Shown piece by piece: positions 1-14,500 of a stretch of 64,000 nt of DNA (positions are counted from its first letter, which is position 1; each line of letters opens with the position of its first letter). Source of the stretch: Ephydatia muelleri (taxonomy: Eukaryota; Porifera; Demospongiae; Spongillida; Spongillidae); assembly GCA_013339895.1 (NCBI GenBank), contig JABACO010000003.1, positions 14,223,308 through 14,287,307 of the forward strand. Direction: 5' to 3'. The notes below the pieces were generated by a model, which was not told the DNA's origin, ran no database searches, and saw nothing but the letters and a program-made list of their open reading frames with translations. The position numbers and the translations under genes were made by a program.

Positions 1-815
1 ATATGTAAATCCGATACCATATACTTCCATTCTTTTGTAGGGCGCGATTTAAAAAATATTTGCTCAAATCGAGCTGCAGTCTTCCTTTGCAAGAATTGAA
101 ATCATAGTGCAGTGTTACATTATCAATTTTAATTGCTTTTTAAGTACTTGCCACACCTATCACAATCCAAATTAAGAAATAACCACGAGAAGGTTAAACA
201 TTAAATGCATTGCAGAAGATTTTGCAAGTGTGTGGGATCTCAGTCAAGTCCTTTGGCTAATGCTACTCCCATGTAAATCCGAAGCGAAACAAAACAGATA
301 CAATAACACGTGAATTTTTCTTAAAATTTAATTTTAGCAGGGGTACCACCCCTTACGCCCTCCCTTTTTTGATTCCTGACATATTTTTCTTTAAAGTTCA
401 ATTTTTTTTTAAATCCTTATCACAAACTCTACAACGTTGGATGATGGGGTTCATACAGTTCTTTTGTCCCACCCTCAGCCCAAGTAGCAATGTTATTTTG
501 CTTCCTTAACTCATTAGTGGAAACCAAAGTGTGTCTGGCTCTGTCAAAGGTTACAATTGTAGTGTCTTTTTCAGATGTAATTTTCTTTACATTACAGTTT
601 GTTTCTTTTCTTTAAATTATCTACTGTGATTGGTTTTGTCTGAGATAGCTGATATATTCTGCTCTACCTGCCAGGAGTTTGCTTACATTGTAGATTACAT
701 GTTAATGTTTGGCTCAGCATCATCATGCAACACTGAGAGGTGTGTACAATGTAAATGCATCTAGTTCAGATTGTGTTATATTTAGTAGGTGTGAGAATTT
801 TAACCGATGTTGCAG

Positions 816-1042
816 TATTTCACTAACAAGGATGCTCCAGGTTTTGACATCTGTAACAGGGGTGCACAAGATTTCTGTGTTCAGGAGGAATGTATGGAAA
901 TGCAGAAAAGTAAATAGTATTGTTTACAGTTGCCAATACAATGTTGCGGGACTACAGCAGCTTTAACTGTCCTGACTGTCAATCAGGCGCAACTCACCGA
1001 CAAGCTATTGAGACCATGGAACACTTCGTACGATATGAATAA
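816..1042 (+). pseudogene. Cys-rich gene fragment in duplication copy A
   Basis: After an AG at 814-815 an open frame reads FDICNRGAQDFC then VQEECMEMQK to 909. A second open stretch from 930 carries CPDCQSG and ends with TAA at 1040-1042. The paired cysteines suggest a zinc-ribbon-like segment, but I do not recognise the family. The gap between the stretches, 910-929, has GT and AG ends but is only 20 nt, too short for a normal spliceosomal intron; the equivalent gap in copy B is about twice as long. This copy may therefore be damaged. Copy B has an in-frame stop in the same segment. Confidence 0.25.
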
Positions 1043-2424
<1,382 letters not shown>

Positions 2425-2721
2425 CATGTACAGCTTAGCTTGCACACACCAGTTACACATGTGGCCACCTGTCTGATGATGGTACAAATACTCTCACTCA
2501 CATGTATTCTATTCAATTCAACTGCACTTATGCATGTTTGTACAGACCACTGATACTATGTAAATTTGTGTACCAAGCTTTCTGTACACGTATCGTGTCT
2601 CCAAGGATTGAATACATTGTGTCCCCATCTGGTACTCTAAATGTACACATACATTGCACACTTGCATAACACTCACACCACTGGATAAATGTGGCAATAC
2701 ACACGCTAAAACGCTTGCTCA

Positions 2722-3606
2722 GGCACACACACAACATATAGATACACAGACACACAAACACACACATGACATACACACACAAACACACACACATACGGAC
2801 ACACTCACAGACATACAGGTACACATGAAATACACATAGACACACACGCAGACACACACACAGACACAGACACACACACAGACACATACACAGACACTCA
2901 CACGACACTCACACAGACACACACACAGACACATACACACAGACACAGGCATGCACAGACACACACACACACACAGACGCACACACACACACAGGCACGC
3001 ATAGACCCACACAAGCACACACATTCACACGACAGACACATACACAGACACAGACACACACAGACATGCACAGAGACACACACAGACATGCACAGACACA
3101 CACATGAAATACACAGACACACACACGACATATACACAGACACGCAGACATACACGTGGACACAGACTCACACACATGAAATTCACAGACACACATGCAC
3201 AGACACACGACAGACAGACACACACATGCACAGACGCAGACACACAAGGACACACAAGCATAGACACACACATGCACATGTACAGACACACACACATGCA
3301 CACACACACACAAGATACACTCATGCCATACACACACAACAGACACACACAAGCACACAAAGACACATGCACAAAATACACAGACACATCTACAGACACA
3401 CACATGAAATACACAGACATGCACATACAGACACGCAGATATACATGCACACAGACTCATACATATAGACACGCACACGAAATACACATACACACACATG
3501 CAGACACACACGCACACACAGACACACAGATACACACACGACATACACACAGACACACACAGACACACACATACGCAGACACACACATACGTAGACACAC
3601 ACACGT
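2722..3606. repeat. Degenerate CA-rich satellite-like tract
   Basis: About 880 bp built from CACA and CAGACA words, with interspersed ATGAAATACACAGACA-like blocks recurring near 2826, 3104, 3175 and 3404. It is more complex than a simple microsatellite and resembles an aged CA array with local reduplication. Confidence 0.9.
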
Positions 3607-3801
3607 AGCTACGTGTATGTATCGTCTCTAAAGTGAGAGCTCTATGTCATGTACATGCATCATACCCCCAAAGAATTGGTCCTCAGTGTACATGTATGCA
3701 TTGTACCCCCATAGGATTGGTGTCCCGTACCACTGTATGCATGTGGCAAAGAATATCACTGTATTTACCACAGCACTGGGCCCATGGTACAATAATAAAA
3801 A

Positions 3802-3826
3802 GTGTGTGTGTGTGGGGGGGGGGGGG
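3802..3826. repeat. Short GT repeat plus poly(G) run
   Basis: A short GT run passes directly into about 15 G residues. Confidence 0.9.
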
Positions 3827-4301
3827 CTGATTTCTTTTGAGCAAAATGAATAATTAAATATACAAGTCTACATGTAGAGATGCACGAATTTATTTTTAAT
3901 CGTGATGCATATGATGTTGTCATCGAAAAAGTTGTTGTCGGCTATCATTCCTTGATGAGATTTTTAAATTTATACAGTTGGCCAAAAAATTGTGGTGTGT
4001 GTGTGGAGGGTCCCTGCAACGTGCATAAGACTTTTAAGTTCTTACACCATCTTTTTGTAGTTAAGTACAATTGTGTAATAAAGCTTTCATGTTTGGCGAA
4101 ATCCTTGATTCTTGAACAACTTCTTATCATTCTTTATGCCTCCACTACTCAGCTATGTGGCTTGTGAACCAGTTGCAGAGACTTGAGTCTCTCTTTGCCC
4201 ATACAATATTTAGCTCACAGAGTACATGAACATGCCCTCATGTTGGTTCACACACCCTGATGCATGTTTATATGTTGTGCAATGCGTCTGTACATCCTGA
4301 G

Positions 4302-4342
4302 CACAACACACACACACACACACATACACACACACACACACA
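4302..4342. repeat. Short (AC)n microsatellite
   Basis: About 40 bp of AC repeat with one TA interruption. Confidence 0.95.
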
Positions 4343-4647
4343 CTAATAATTACGGCACACCCACATGTAAGACTTCCTCTGAACCCGTTCTCTGCACATG
4401 CATCAAGAAGTTCTATTTGATTGAGCAGCTTAAGAGGCCACTGATTCATTCTCAATTTCTGTACCAATCTCTGTATGTTTCCTCTGTATTGTTGCTATAA
4501 CCTTCTACGAGTAGTCATTTAATTTACTGCATACAAAATAGTACAGTGCGACACGCAACACTGTGCTGCCTCTTCTTGTTGAAGAAGGATGTACCACGCT
4601 GTCGCAGGTAAGTTTTTTTTTTTGAAGGGCGATGGTTCTGCCCGGCG

Positions 4648-5067
4648 ATGAATTACCGTATACTTGCTGATTGCGGTAGGCCAGGGCCCGTGGTAAGTTT
4701 ACACAGACATAATGGTAGCAATATTCATCATTCCATGATAAACAGAAGCCTCTTGAGCTTGTTTGCTAACCAGGGCATACCATCAAAGAGTTTGCAGCAT
4801 GCATCAGAAAGGATGTTTCCTCTCATTAATTGCCTACTCCGCGTGTTATGTACTCTACCTGTCGCTACCTGTGAGTGCGAAAGAAGCATCAGTGTTATTA
4901 GACGTCTGAAAACATATTTACGTGCAACTATGGGAGAAGAGAGACTATCCGGTTTGGCATTGATGCATATCCATTATGATATGGATTTAAACGTGGAAGA
5001 AATTATAGATATTTTTGCAAGGCAACATCCTCATAGGATGCTACTGAATCTCCGTGATGAATTGTAA
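4648..5067 (+). pseudogene. hAT-type transposase C-terminal dimerisation region
   Basis: The 139-codon frame carries a C-terminal block typical of animal hAT transposases. FPLINCLLRVLCTLPVAT is followed by CERSISVIRRLKTYLRATMG and RLSGLALMHIH, which is the hATC dimerisation region (normally with ASAERSFS; here CECERSIS). The N-terminal part shows no BED finger or catalytic core, and no TIRs are apparent nearby, so this is a fragment or a last exon. The frame is intact to its TAA. The start codon is arbitrary; the recognisable domain begins near residue 55. Confidence 0.65.
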
Positions 5068-5354
5068 ATGTTGTGTATCACCTGAGACTGTTAGTTGAAT
5101 GGGTCATTGTCATTCTCGTAAAACATCATGCATTATTCCTCATATACAGAAAATGTACCGTACATTGCACGCGCTCATGCATCATTGTCGGTGCTTCTTG
5201 ATTGCTACTATACACAAAATAGATATAGCAATAAATTGCCACGATATGTTACTTCTGCCGGCATGCATATTAATAATAATATATTTTTTTGATAACACTA
5301 CACTGTACCTGCGTGACAAAATCAAAGGATTTTATGACTTCATAATGATAAAGT

Positions 5355-5505
5355 TGCAAAGCTTCTGGGGCTCCGCCTCAGACCCCGATGGGAGCTTACA
5401 GCGCTCCCCCATACCCCCTAGCTGGACTAGGAGGGGGCTACGCCCCCTCCCGCACCCACCCGTCCTGTCGGAAACCCCCCCGTACATTTTCTGGCTACGC
5501 CACTG
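5355..5505 (-). mobile_element. Truncated non-autonomous DNA element (CAGTGGCGTAGC end)
   Basis: Read on the minus strand the unit begins at 5505 with CAGTGGCGTAGCCAG and continues into C/G-rich sequence with GGGGGCGTAGCCCCC-type words. Composition and terminus resemble the intact 221-bp element at 29487-29707. The opposite TIR is not found, so the left side is truncated. Confidence 0.5.
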
Positions 5506-6197
5506 CCTCGTGTGTTCAAACAAAGATAAAGACGCTCAGGAACCGAGATAGAACAGACCCAAACTATCACGGTACAGTGAATAGAATGCTCTATCTGTTT
5601 TGGTACAAGCTAACGGTGACGCAGTTTCTGAAGTAGTTTTCAAGCTTTTTTTGAAAATCCTCCATTTTGGCGTCTTTTGGGGGTTGGAATTGTTACAAGT
5701 ATTTAACAGAATGTCATCTTACGTTTCTCCTGGTATTAAATACTTGAAAGTGAGCTGCATTACACAGCTATATATTCTTTACTCTCTTAGCTGGAGGGGG
5801 ATGGCAGCTAACAGTTGTGGTTCAATGCTTAATAGGTGTTCTTTTAACTGTGCACAGCAGATTGGAGCAAATACCAAGCCAAGTCTATTAAACTTGGCAT
5901 GAATCAATTCACCCCCTGTTCTCCCAAAAGGCCGAAGCCAGCATAGTAGGTACTGTATTTGCCTACTTCATGATCCTCCATGACAGATGCATTTTAATGG
6001 GGACTGTTGCTTCAGGATATGGTATAAGGCCATGAACCGTGAATAGCCTTGGAATCCACCTTCACTGGCTGGTATAAACTCTTCATGCCAGGTAAGCCTG
6101 CCAGCACTGCAACTGAAGTAAGAGTATTTGTATTCACTCTACCTTTCATTTTCATTTAAGAAGTGGACAACCTTATCTACCAGATGGGTAATGTAAA

Positions 6198-7168
6198 CTA
6201 AAGGAGCTCCTTTGATTTCATCTCCACCTGTAGGAAGTGGAAATGTAAAGGGGGCAACTTTCCCTTTCCTTTGAGATTATCCCCCACAATGTGGCTGGAG
6301 ATGCGACACATCCTTTTTTCACCAGCGAGATGAATCCCTGATGATTTCAGCCACCTGAAAATAAGTGAGTTACCTTTGCTGCATTGCATTATGATATCAT
6401 ATCGTCTTAGAAGTCTCAATTTATTCCAAGGTATAGCAAGACCAGCCTTTATTGCCAATACCTGAGCTGGACCAATTTCAATGGACAATGAGATTCTTGC
6501 AGTAGCTAGCCAACAAAAATTGTCGCTCTTCATCACTGAGGGTGAGAACTTCTGTTTGGATGAGGGCAGATGCTTCTCCACTGACAATGCTTTGTATTCT
6601 CTGCATTTCAGAGCATCTGGTCCTTGAGCAGGCGGCTGTGGTTTGTTGTTTGGCTTTGGTGATTTGCATGAATGTCATTGGCTAAGGTGAGGGTAGATAT
6701 TATGTAACCTCAGTACCCCTTCCTTAACTGCTCCTCCTGTAGCAAGCTTTACAACACCTTTGTCAGAACTGGTAGAGATGGCCCTCTAAAGCAGCTCAGC
6801 AGCTTGCTTCTCAGGTGTAAGTGATGGTACACACTCATACCCTTCATAATCACCACTTCTAATGTCCCTGTTGCAACCAGCACAATGTCTTCTAACATCT
6901 GATAGCAGCAGAGGAGTATTCCATTTGATACTGGTCTGACATGTTATGGATCATCGTCTGAACAACAGGGACAGCTCACAGCGCCAGATGCTGCTATGCA
7001 CTCTGTGAGGCACTTGGTGCATACCAGTACACTGTACATCAAGTCTAGTGGCTGTGAAAGAACGTTGGAACACAGTGCACACTTCAGCTTCTTTAAGATC
7101 GACAGGTTGTTCGCGCTGGCCAAAGTTGGACTAGGCTCATGCAATAAAGCTGGTGGAGAGGCAATCAT
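6198..7168 (-). pseudogene. Broken gene with RING-like Cys motif
   Basis: From a Met at 7168 the minus frame shows LKCALCSNVLSQPL, then VCTKCL, then CPCC: three CxxC-type pairs spaced like a RING or zinc-ribbon finger. Similar-looking coding text continues downstream in other frames, with VSGEASALIQTEVLTLSDEE near 6590 and GLAIPWNKLRLLRRY plus GDNLKG between 6460 and 6260. Several frame changes and stops separate the parts, so this is either a multi-exon gene with unresolved introns or, more likely, a decayed copy. The function is not known to me. A cognate finger motif occurs at 33243-33320 on the plus strand. Confidence 0.4.
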
Positions 7169-7189
7169 GAGCTATTAGTAGTGTACTAG

Positions 7190-8720
7190 GTGCCTGGCGA
7201 ACGCTTCTTTCTACTTTTGGCCTTTTCATGTGTCCACGAACATGCACTGAAGTGCTCGCACCATGATGTCATATTATTGTATTGTTCAAATAAAGTACAT
7301 TGTACCTTGCATTGATGAAATGTATGTTTGTGCCACTTAAATACACTGACTGTACACTTGTGATGCACCCCTTCAATTCATTATGGCGCTGATTGTTCTA
7401 ACCATCAAATTACTTACAGAGCAAGCAGAAACTTTCTGGATGCGTGTTAACATCATCCCCCAGAAGTGTTGATGTCAAAAGCTATTTTCAGATCAGCTGT
7501 GAATGCATTGCATTCATATGATCTTTTGCTTTCCACAGCCTGTCCACACACTCTACAACACATGGGTACTTGCTCTATGTGGTAATTCACACCTATAATC
7601 ATGTACCTGGTACATATAAATGTACGAATGAAACCACAACTTGTATCGATTATTCATGAAATTCGCTCCGCTTGTTCGTGGTGATAGAAAATGAGTCACC
7701 ACTTTAGGTTCGTAAATACGTATTGCCACATGCCTCCTGATCACTACCGTAGTATGCGTACCTTCCAATTTTGTTCCTGAAGTTAACGTCGTCTTACTTG
7801 TAATGGCCCCTTCAAAATACGTTCCGCGTGACCTTACACAAACGGCCTGCGCGTATTGTTTATGTGTCATGTAGACTATGCGTATAGAGTGGGCATGCTA
7901 GAAACTTAAGTACAGTGCGTGAATTTGATTTCAAATTTTGATTTGCAGTTTCTGGTGAGTCATGGTAAGCTTTGAAACATTGGGTGGCTATAATGAGGCG
8001 TCACTTCAGAATTATAGAGTGATACCGTAAATTGTCTAATTATACACCCAGTTTCCAGCCGCATACAACCGTGACTAACGTAACCTCCGCGACTACCCCG
8101 CCGTCAGAATGTGACTCTGAGTCTAGCGACTTATTGTCCGACAGACTTCAGATAATATTCTATGAGTTTGAGCGTTGCTAAATGCTGCTACAAGTATTAG
8201 TTAGATAGGCTTACATGAGATGCAAGGTCGTGTCTGGATTACTTCTTTTGCGTTATTACTGCTGTCCAAACAAAGCAACTCTCACTACCTATTCGTTCTG
8301 ACCAGTAGCAATGGGTCTCTTGCATATCAATATATACGCTCACGAGCACTTCACGTGACCTTAATTCATTTGAAAGAATGAATTTCAACATTATTAACTC
8401 TTCAGCGGGCGAAGCCAATTATTGCTGTACACATGCAGTGCGAAACTAGCATTTCCGCGTTGCAGGAACACCTAGTTTGCAAACAACTTACGCAAATATG
8501 TCCAGGAAACAACTTTTGACATGTGTTGTCACTACAAAAGTGTTGATGGTTTAATATAGATAAACAGAGTGGCTTTAGTATAGCACCTGTGGCGCGATAT
8601 TGCTCCATTGCCCTTGAAAGAGTTAAAGAAAGGCAGTTGGAATAATGTAAAGGCCAGGCATGCAGCCATAACCGATTAATACCTGGATTGAGTTACGTGC
8701 GTCACGTTGCTAGCACATGC
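7190..8720. other. Non-coding stretch; one unassigned 105-codon frame
   Basis: The only longer frame is at 7553-7870 (minus, 105 codons), which has no recognisable domain, signal peptide or neighbouring exon. I see nothing else I can support. Confidence 0.4.
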
Positions 8721-8723
8721 AGG

Positions 8724-8822
8724 GCGTCGAATCACTTTATGATTTTCAAATGATTTGTCCCTTACATTATGTTACAGAATGTATGGAACAAATCATTTGA
8801 AAATTATAATGTGATTCGACGC
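8724..8822. mobile_element. 99-bp hairpin (MITE-like)
   Basis: Arms 8724-8758 and 8788-8822 are 35-nt inverted repeats beginning GCGTCGAATCAC with two mismatches, separated by a 29-nt loop. The shape suggests a miniature inverted-repeat element. No clear target-site duplication is visible. Confidence 0.6.
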
Positions 8823-10790
8823 GTTTTTTTCCTGTGTAGGCACCGGAATTGATTTTTTAAATTGCGTTTCAAATCTTTCTCGGTCGACTAGTTGGAATGT
8901 ATCTTTCCATCCCAGTGAGCGTTTTTGTCTATTCTGCAAGAGAAGACTGACCAAGCTTTGGGCTACAGCGAATGATATAACAGACGCATAACAAACATCA
9001 AGCAATTATCGAGCGTGCGGTTCGAAGATTAAATATCTAAAAACTCCAACAAACCCTGTTCTGTTTTATTCTGCTGTTACTAAGCTCAATATAGACGTTC
9101 AAAGGTATTTTGGACCCTAAAGAAAGGCTTTGGTTAAAAAGGGCGTTCGATATTAGTCAATCAAGTATGTGGGCGGAACCGTACCATGGATACGGCAGGT
9201 ACATGTAAACACAAGCCGTATAATGCTTAAAACTATAACTACTCGATGTTAAGCTGTTAATAAACATAACAAATGGAGTCGCCTTCCTATACTTACTCCG
9301 CCACATATAATTGGATTAGGTACGTCGGGGAGAGGTCACTGGAAGTCCGTGCATTATCTTATATTTAGCCTCAGAATGTGCTAACGAACACTCTATATTC
9401 TGGATATATGCTCCCGTAATCGGGTCTACAAAATTGATGGAATGGTTAACCGCACATTTTTACTTGGATCGTTTCCGCGAAAAGGTCATATTATTAGGTA
9501 CTAAACAAAAAAGTTTGAAACAAACATTCGCGCATAACTAAAAGGATCAGTTTAAAGACACTATTGAATAGTTTTCAAAATGGTTTTTCTCTTTTTTTCC
9601 TAACTGGAGAAACGGGCCATTAAGTACCGATAAAACAATGTATGGTGATTGATGCGGAAATATTATAAAAACTGTGATTCCCATAATGCCGATATTCAAA
9701 CGGTCATAACTTTTCTGTCTTTTAACATTTCAATCTTAAATTTCACATAAAGATATTGTAGGCCTACACACAGAATGTGCATTTGGGAACAAATACTATT
9801 TCCTTCTATACTGGAATTTCAACATGCATTATCAATGTATAAAACTAAATTGTTGACGTCCGTTTGAATGTTTCAACCAAATTACCTATTTTAATAAATT
9901 CCAATGTATCTGTTGAGATTTGAGGAAATGTTTCTTGTATTGTGCATTCATTAACAAGTATAGACAACTTTTATTGCACCTAATATGTTATAAATGTACG
10001 TTAACAGGCCATCACCTTTAAGACACGGCTTGGGTAAAGGATGTGGCTTTTCACAAACATATACACTCAAAACAATCATAGTGCCATTATTCTCCCCACT
10101 AAGGTTCCTGCACGTACAGTAGTGGTCAAAATAAATTTTCCGTGACACGCCATTCTACATCTGATGGCGTGTAGTAATGTATACAAATTAAACCATATTT
10201 TCAACTTGCCGTTATATTCAAACGCCCATGGTGTTGACATCATGAGATCATCAATCGGCGTCTCATAACATGGTCGGCATGCGGAAAACACCCCGTATGT
10301 TGCACGTAATGAATTCCAGTTAGAATGAAAACAGCATCTTTACCATGAGCCCTTGCGGGGAAAATACCTAGCTAGCTTGTGCGCAAAGTTAGCAACGTTA
10401 AGTTGCGTGAGTCGTTCGCCCAACGAAACTGTAACAATCTTATGCACTCCACACCAACAATCGTACAAACGCACACTCAAAAAAGTGCCGAGTTCATATC
10501 CTCACGCATGGGCGTTCGTCCCCAGTACATTTCATGCTCTGTTACAATACTATCAGACCTATAGGCGAGTAAGCCTACGCATCTACTAGTAGGATCGAGA
10601 CGCGTAACTCACCGCATGTGCCCGAGTCGTAACTTCAAGTGCTGCAATGCGCTGGTCTCGTACCCGTATACGCAACAGTAGGCCCAGTAATTGAGGCAAA
10701 TAACAGCAATTCATTGTATCATTTTTGATTCGTAATTGGATTGTATAAGTAAACGTCAGTCATTAATGGATTCTTGTTAGTGCTGCTAGG
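8823..10790. other. AT-rich non-coding stretch
   Basis: Only short frames of up to 78 codons with no family features. No repeats or RNA genes recognised. Confidence 0.4.
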
Positions 10791-10865
10791 CAGGGTTGCC
10801 GAAGGCCAGCCCGGCCTGCCAGGCCGGACTTTCAGCTTGGCCTGGCAAGTCAGACCCTGACCTGA
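10791..10865. mobile_element. hAT-type terminus with GGCCTGnCAGGCC subterminal repeats
   Basis: The sequence begins CAGGGTTGCCGAAGGCCAG, a typical hAT terminal inverted repeat, followed by palindromic GGCCTG and CAGGCC words. The decayed hAT transposase that starts about 100 bp inside supports this being the element's end. A related terminus in opposite orientation ends at 21485. Confidence 0.55.
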
Positions 10866-10967
10866 CAGGCCAAGATCCACCCACTAACTATTAATACAAC
10901 ATTATACATTAGCAAATAAATGAATTGTAACAGTTGATGTTTATAAATGCATATATGCAGGCAATTG

Positions 10968-11517
10968 TTAGATACTTGTAATTAACCATGCACTGTGTTT
11001 AATCATGACACATGTCTCCAGACGTTGAGGGAGAAGATTCCACCGCTGGCGCTGCTGAATGAGTTTTGCTCGCGAAAATACCCGTTCTGAGGGAGCAGAT
11101 GATGCAGGGATTGCTAAATACTTCCGAGCAAGCTTTGCGATTGTGGGAAATTGCCCATCATGCATTTTCCACCACGCTAGAGGGTCAATAGGGGAATTAG
11201 CATTCAAGAGGTCGGGCCTCAGGTACAATCAGCCATGCATCAAACTCCCCCGTAACGGCTCTACGAAGGCCATCAGCTCTCCCAGCTACATGTACTTCTG
11301 AAGTTCCTTCTTAATCAAGTTAATCGTCATCAAGAAAATCTAAGTCTTCAAAGCGTCGACGTTTAACATGTGGCTCGTTTGGAGCATCATCTTCATAAGC
11401 AGGTGGGTTCTCATCCACTGGCACCCCAACCACAGAAAACATCTCCTTTAGCAGTTGGTTTTGGATGGTGCTGCTGATGACGTTTCAACCACTCCAAGCT
11501 CTTGTATCTTGGGTCAA
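10968..11517 (-). pseudogene. hAT (Ac-type) transposase C-terminal pseudogene
   Basis: On the minus strand the last frame contains DPLAWWKMHDGQFPTIAKLA, then YLAIPASSAPSERVFS and LLPQRLETCVMIK: the hATC dimerisation domain of BED-finger hAT transposases. Upstream pieces in shifted frames include DPRYKSLEWL near 11500 and a KRRRFEDLDFLDDD linker near 11340, so at least two frameshifts break the gene. The hAT terminus at 10791 lies just beyond the stop codon, as expected for the 3' end of the element. Confidence 0.7.
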
Positions 11518-11599
11518 CAATTGCTGCCATCCCAGGAGAACATTGCCCGTGTCCCAACGCTACATGTATGTGAGATCAGTTAGGAGAAAGTCTCGCATA

Positions 11600-14500
11600 T
11601 ACATGTACCAAGTTTCAAATTTTCATGCAAGTGTGTGGCTTAGCAGTATACAGATGTTGCTCCTATCTCAAAAGCCCACCTGATTGAAGTACTTGATCAT
11701 GAGGGAAAACTGTCCACCTCTGCAAGAGTGGCCCCATAAAGTATATCACAGATCCCTTGGTGGCTCTGTGACATCTCTAGAATATGCACACACATAAATA
11801 TCAAGGTAAAGACATACATGTGGATGGGAGAATGATGCACAAAAGAAAATAACAATCCACCTCTCTGCAAACCCCATGTACCAATATAGCATTGTGAACA
11901 GACCATGAGGAGTGGGTGTAGCAATCTGTACAGAAGCACATGCTGACCTCTGTTGATAATAGCCTTTGTACTGATGAACACACGCATGCATATGTATGCA
12001 CACACATATGAATATTTACGCCCCATTGAATCACAAAAACCAGTTATCTATATGCATTCTACCATACAAAAATGATTAACAGAGGAAATAAGAACAATGT
12101 ATCCCTGAAGTGAATTGCACATCCTTCGCACCACTCTTTTGCACGGGTGGCCCTCAAGCCACAACAAGCTATAAGCGCCTAGCCTTTCTGCTCTCTAAAA
12201 CATGGGACTGGGCTTACACTTTGACCACCATGTAGTTGAGATGCCACCTGACATCCTGAAGTTCTATTCTCTGCAATCAAGGTGCTCACTCCCATCAAGG
12301 TCATTATGTGTCAATCACACAATCCATCAATTGACCTTGGTGTCAAAAGAAAGCCTCTATTGTCTAGCTGATACTGGAGCTCTTCCTGCTTGCAGTTGTT
12401 GTTGCACAAAAAGTAGAACCATGCATATGCATATAATCATGTTAAACTGCACAAGAGCCAATTAGGCTGCTGGGTCAAATCCCTTTAGAAAATACTATGG
12501 CGTATACGTCTTTGGTAGCTATGTTATGTATATCCCTGCTTGTACACTATCCACATACAAGCACCAACGCACGCACAGGCATTAGGTCATCAAGCATATA
12601 CGCACAAGAAGTGCGGCGGATATTCTAATTGACACGCATATGCATGGATAAACGCGAGCGAAACTTACTATATGTATTTGTATTGTGAAAAACCGCCTCC
12701 TTACACTACAGTCACGGGGCAGGCTTTAGATACTGCTTCTGTGTTAATGCTTCCTTCCGAGGTGGCACGCACATGAAGTTAAATGTCGTCTAAACAAAGC
12801 TTGTCACAACAATATTAAAAAGCAAGTAGGAAATGGTTACCACGCTAACAGACTCGTTAACGGATGGCGTGTCCTCTGGATTATCGCCGTCCTTCATCAT
12901 AAGTCCTTTCTCTGAATGGGTTTACGTTAGTCATCACAACTGCCGCCGCTACGCACGATCAAGCTAACGGACATCTCTGTGCAGCAGTTTGAAACTGCAG
13001 AGAGATCACTTTGGAATACGGTAGAATGCTATTCGTGCTTCGAAGCCATTATACAATGCGTGGGTCTGAGGCGAGTTGCACGACATGACAAGCTGACGTC
13101 ACCATACGGTCCCTAATAAATTGCAGTTGGTGGAAATAAAAGTCACAGGAAGGTCGAGAATAATTAGATAAATTACGAATAATTCATGATAATTATGGCC
13201 ATAGGCCGTTTCTTATGGAACCCTAGTCACAAATCTGTCTATACTTATTTTTTTAAGCTGCTAGGCAAGGTGGAATAGGACAATTAGATAATGAGGGTAA
13301 AGCAAAACATAAACAAATATGAGGAAGTCAGGCGAATGTCCTGAAAATTCTGATGATTATTACCCTCAAGTTCTATATCTTATGGAATGAAAGTCACATT
13401 TCTTTCATTTTGCAAGTGTCACGCGCAGTACAGGAATCTATTAATTTTTCAATTCATTCTCCTATTCAGTGGTATGCGCACGAGTGCACGTATCGCAATT
13501 TCCCGTGACCGCTAATTTCTTGATATGTGTTACCTCAGCATAGCGTATCAATGATGAATATCAGTTTTATGCACTGGCGGGCTGTGAAATGCAGGACAGC
13601 AGGACTAGTATGCTTTACCTTACATGATGACCTATCCTATTGTAACCCATCACATTGTACAATCCTGAGCTGTGCCTATCATGCAACTGGATATAGGTGG
13701 ATATCTACATATTCAAAAATGGAAACTGCCCATCCGGTACTGACCATCTGCAGTGCTTGCATCAAGTATACACGTGCTCTGCTGCAAAATAGACAGCAGA
13801 ACGTCATTCTGGCTTCGTGAGAAGTCAATTAAAGGTTTTCTTATCAGGCCTCTGTACATACAATGTGTAGCGACATCGATCGTTGAATTTTTTTAGCTTA
13901 TTGTCTGCATTCTAATAAAGATTGAACCAAATAATAGCACTGGCACTGGTTGATTATTGCACTTCACGAGACAGATATGCACGTGCCTTCTGATTAGATT
14001 ATCAAAATGTTAGAAAAATGCCGGAGTGTTGATATTTTCAATCCATTCAAGGCCAATCATCCTAATTTATTAAGTATCACTGTGATGTGCCATATAAAGG
14101 CATTATGCTCAAGGTACACTTTCTATGCAGTGATAGAAATTGATCAAACATTTCGGTACAATGTCCTTTTATAGTGATAAATCAAAGACAAAAGCCTTAA
14201 AAGATATGTTAACAAACAAGCATTTGTAGTTTTGTGCTAGTTTTAACTACGAAGTATGTCAAAAATACACTACAAGAAAGTCTGACTACCCCTTGCTTCA
14301 GCAATGTTGGTTTATAATGTGATCTTGTAGGCATGTGGGAATGGTATAACATTAATGACCCACCAATACACTCATGATACTAGAACATATCAATGCATGT
14401 AAAAACAATTTTGCAGCAAAGTCAAAACAGCTCTAAAGGAGGAGGCTTCATCCTGACTATCAAAAATCATTGAAGAAATTTGTTTCAATACAACTGTGGC

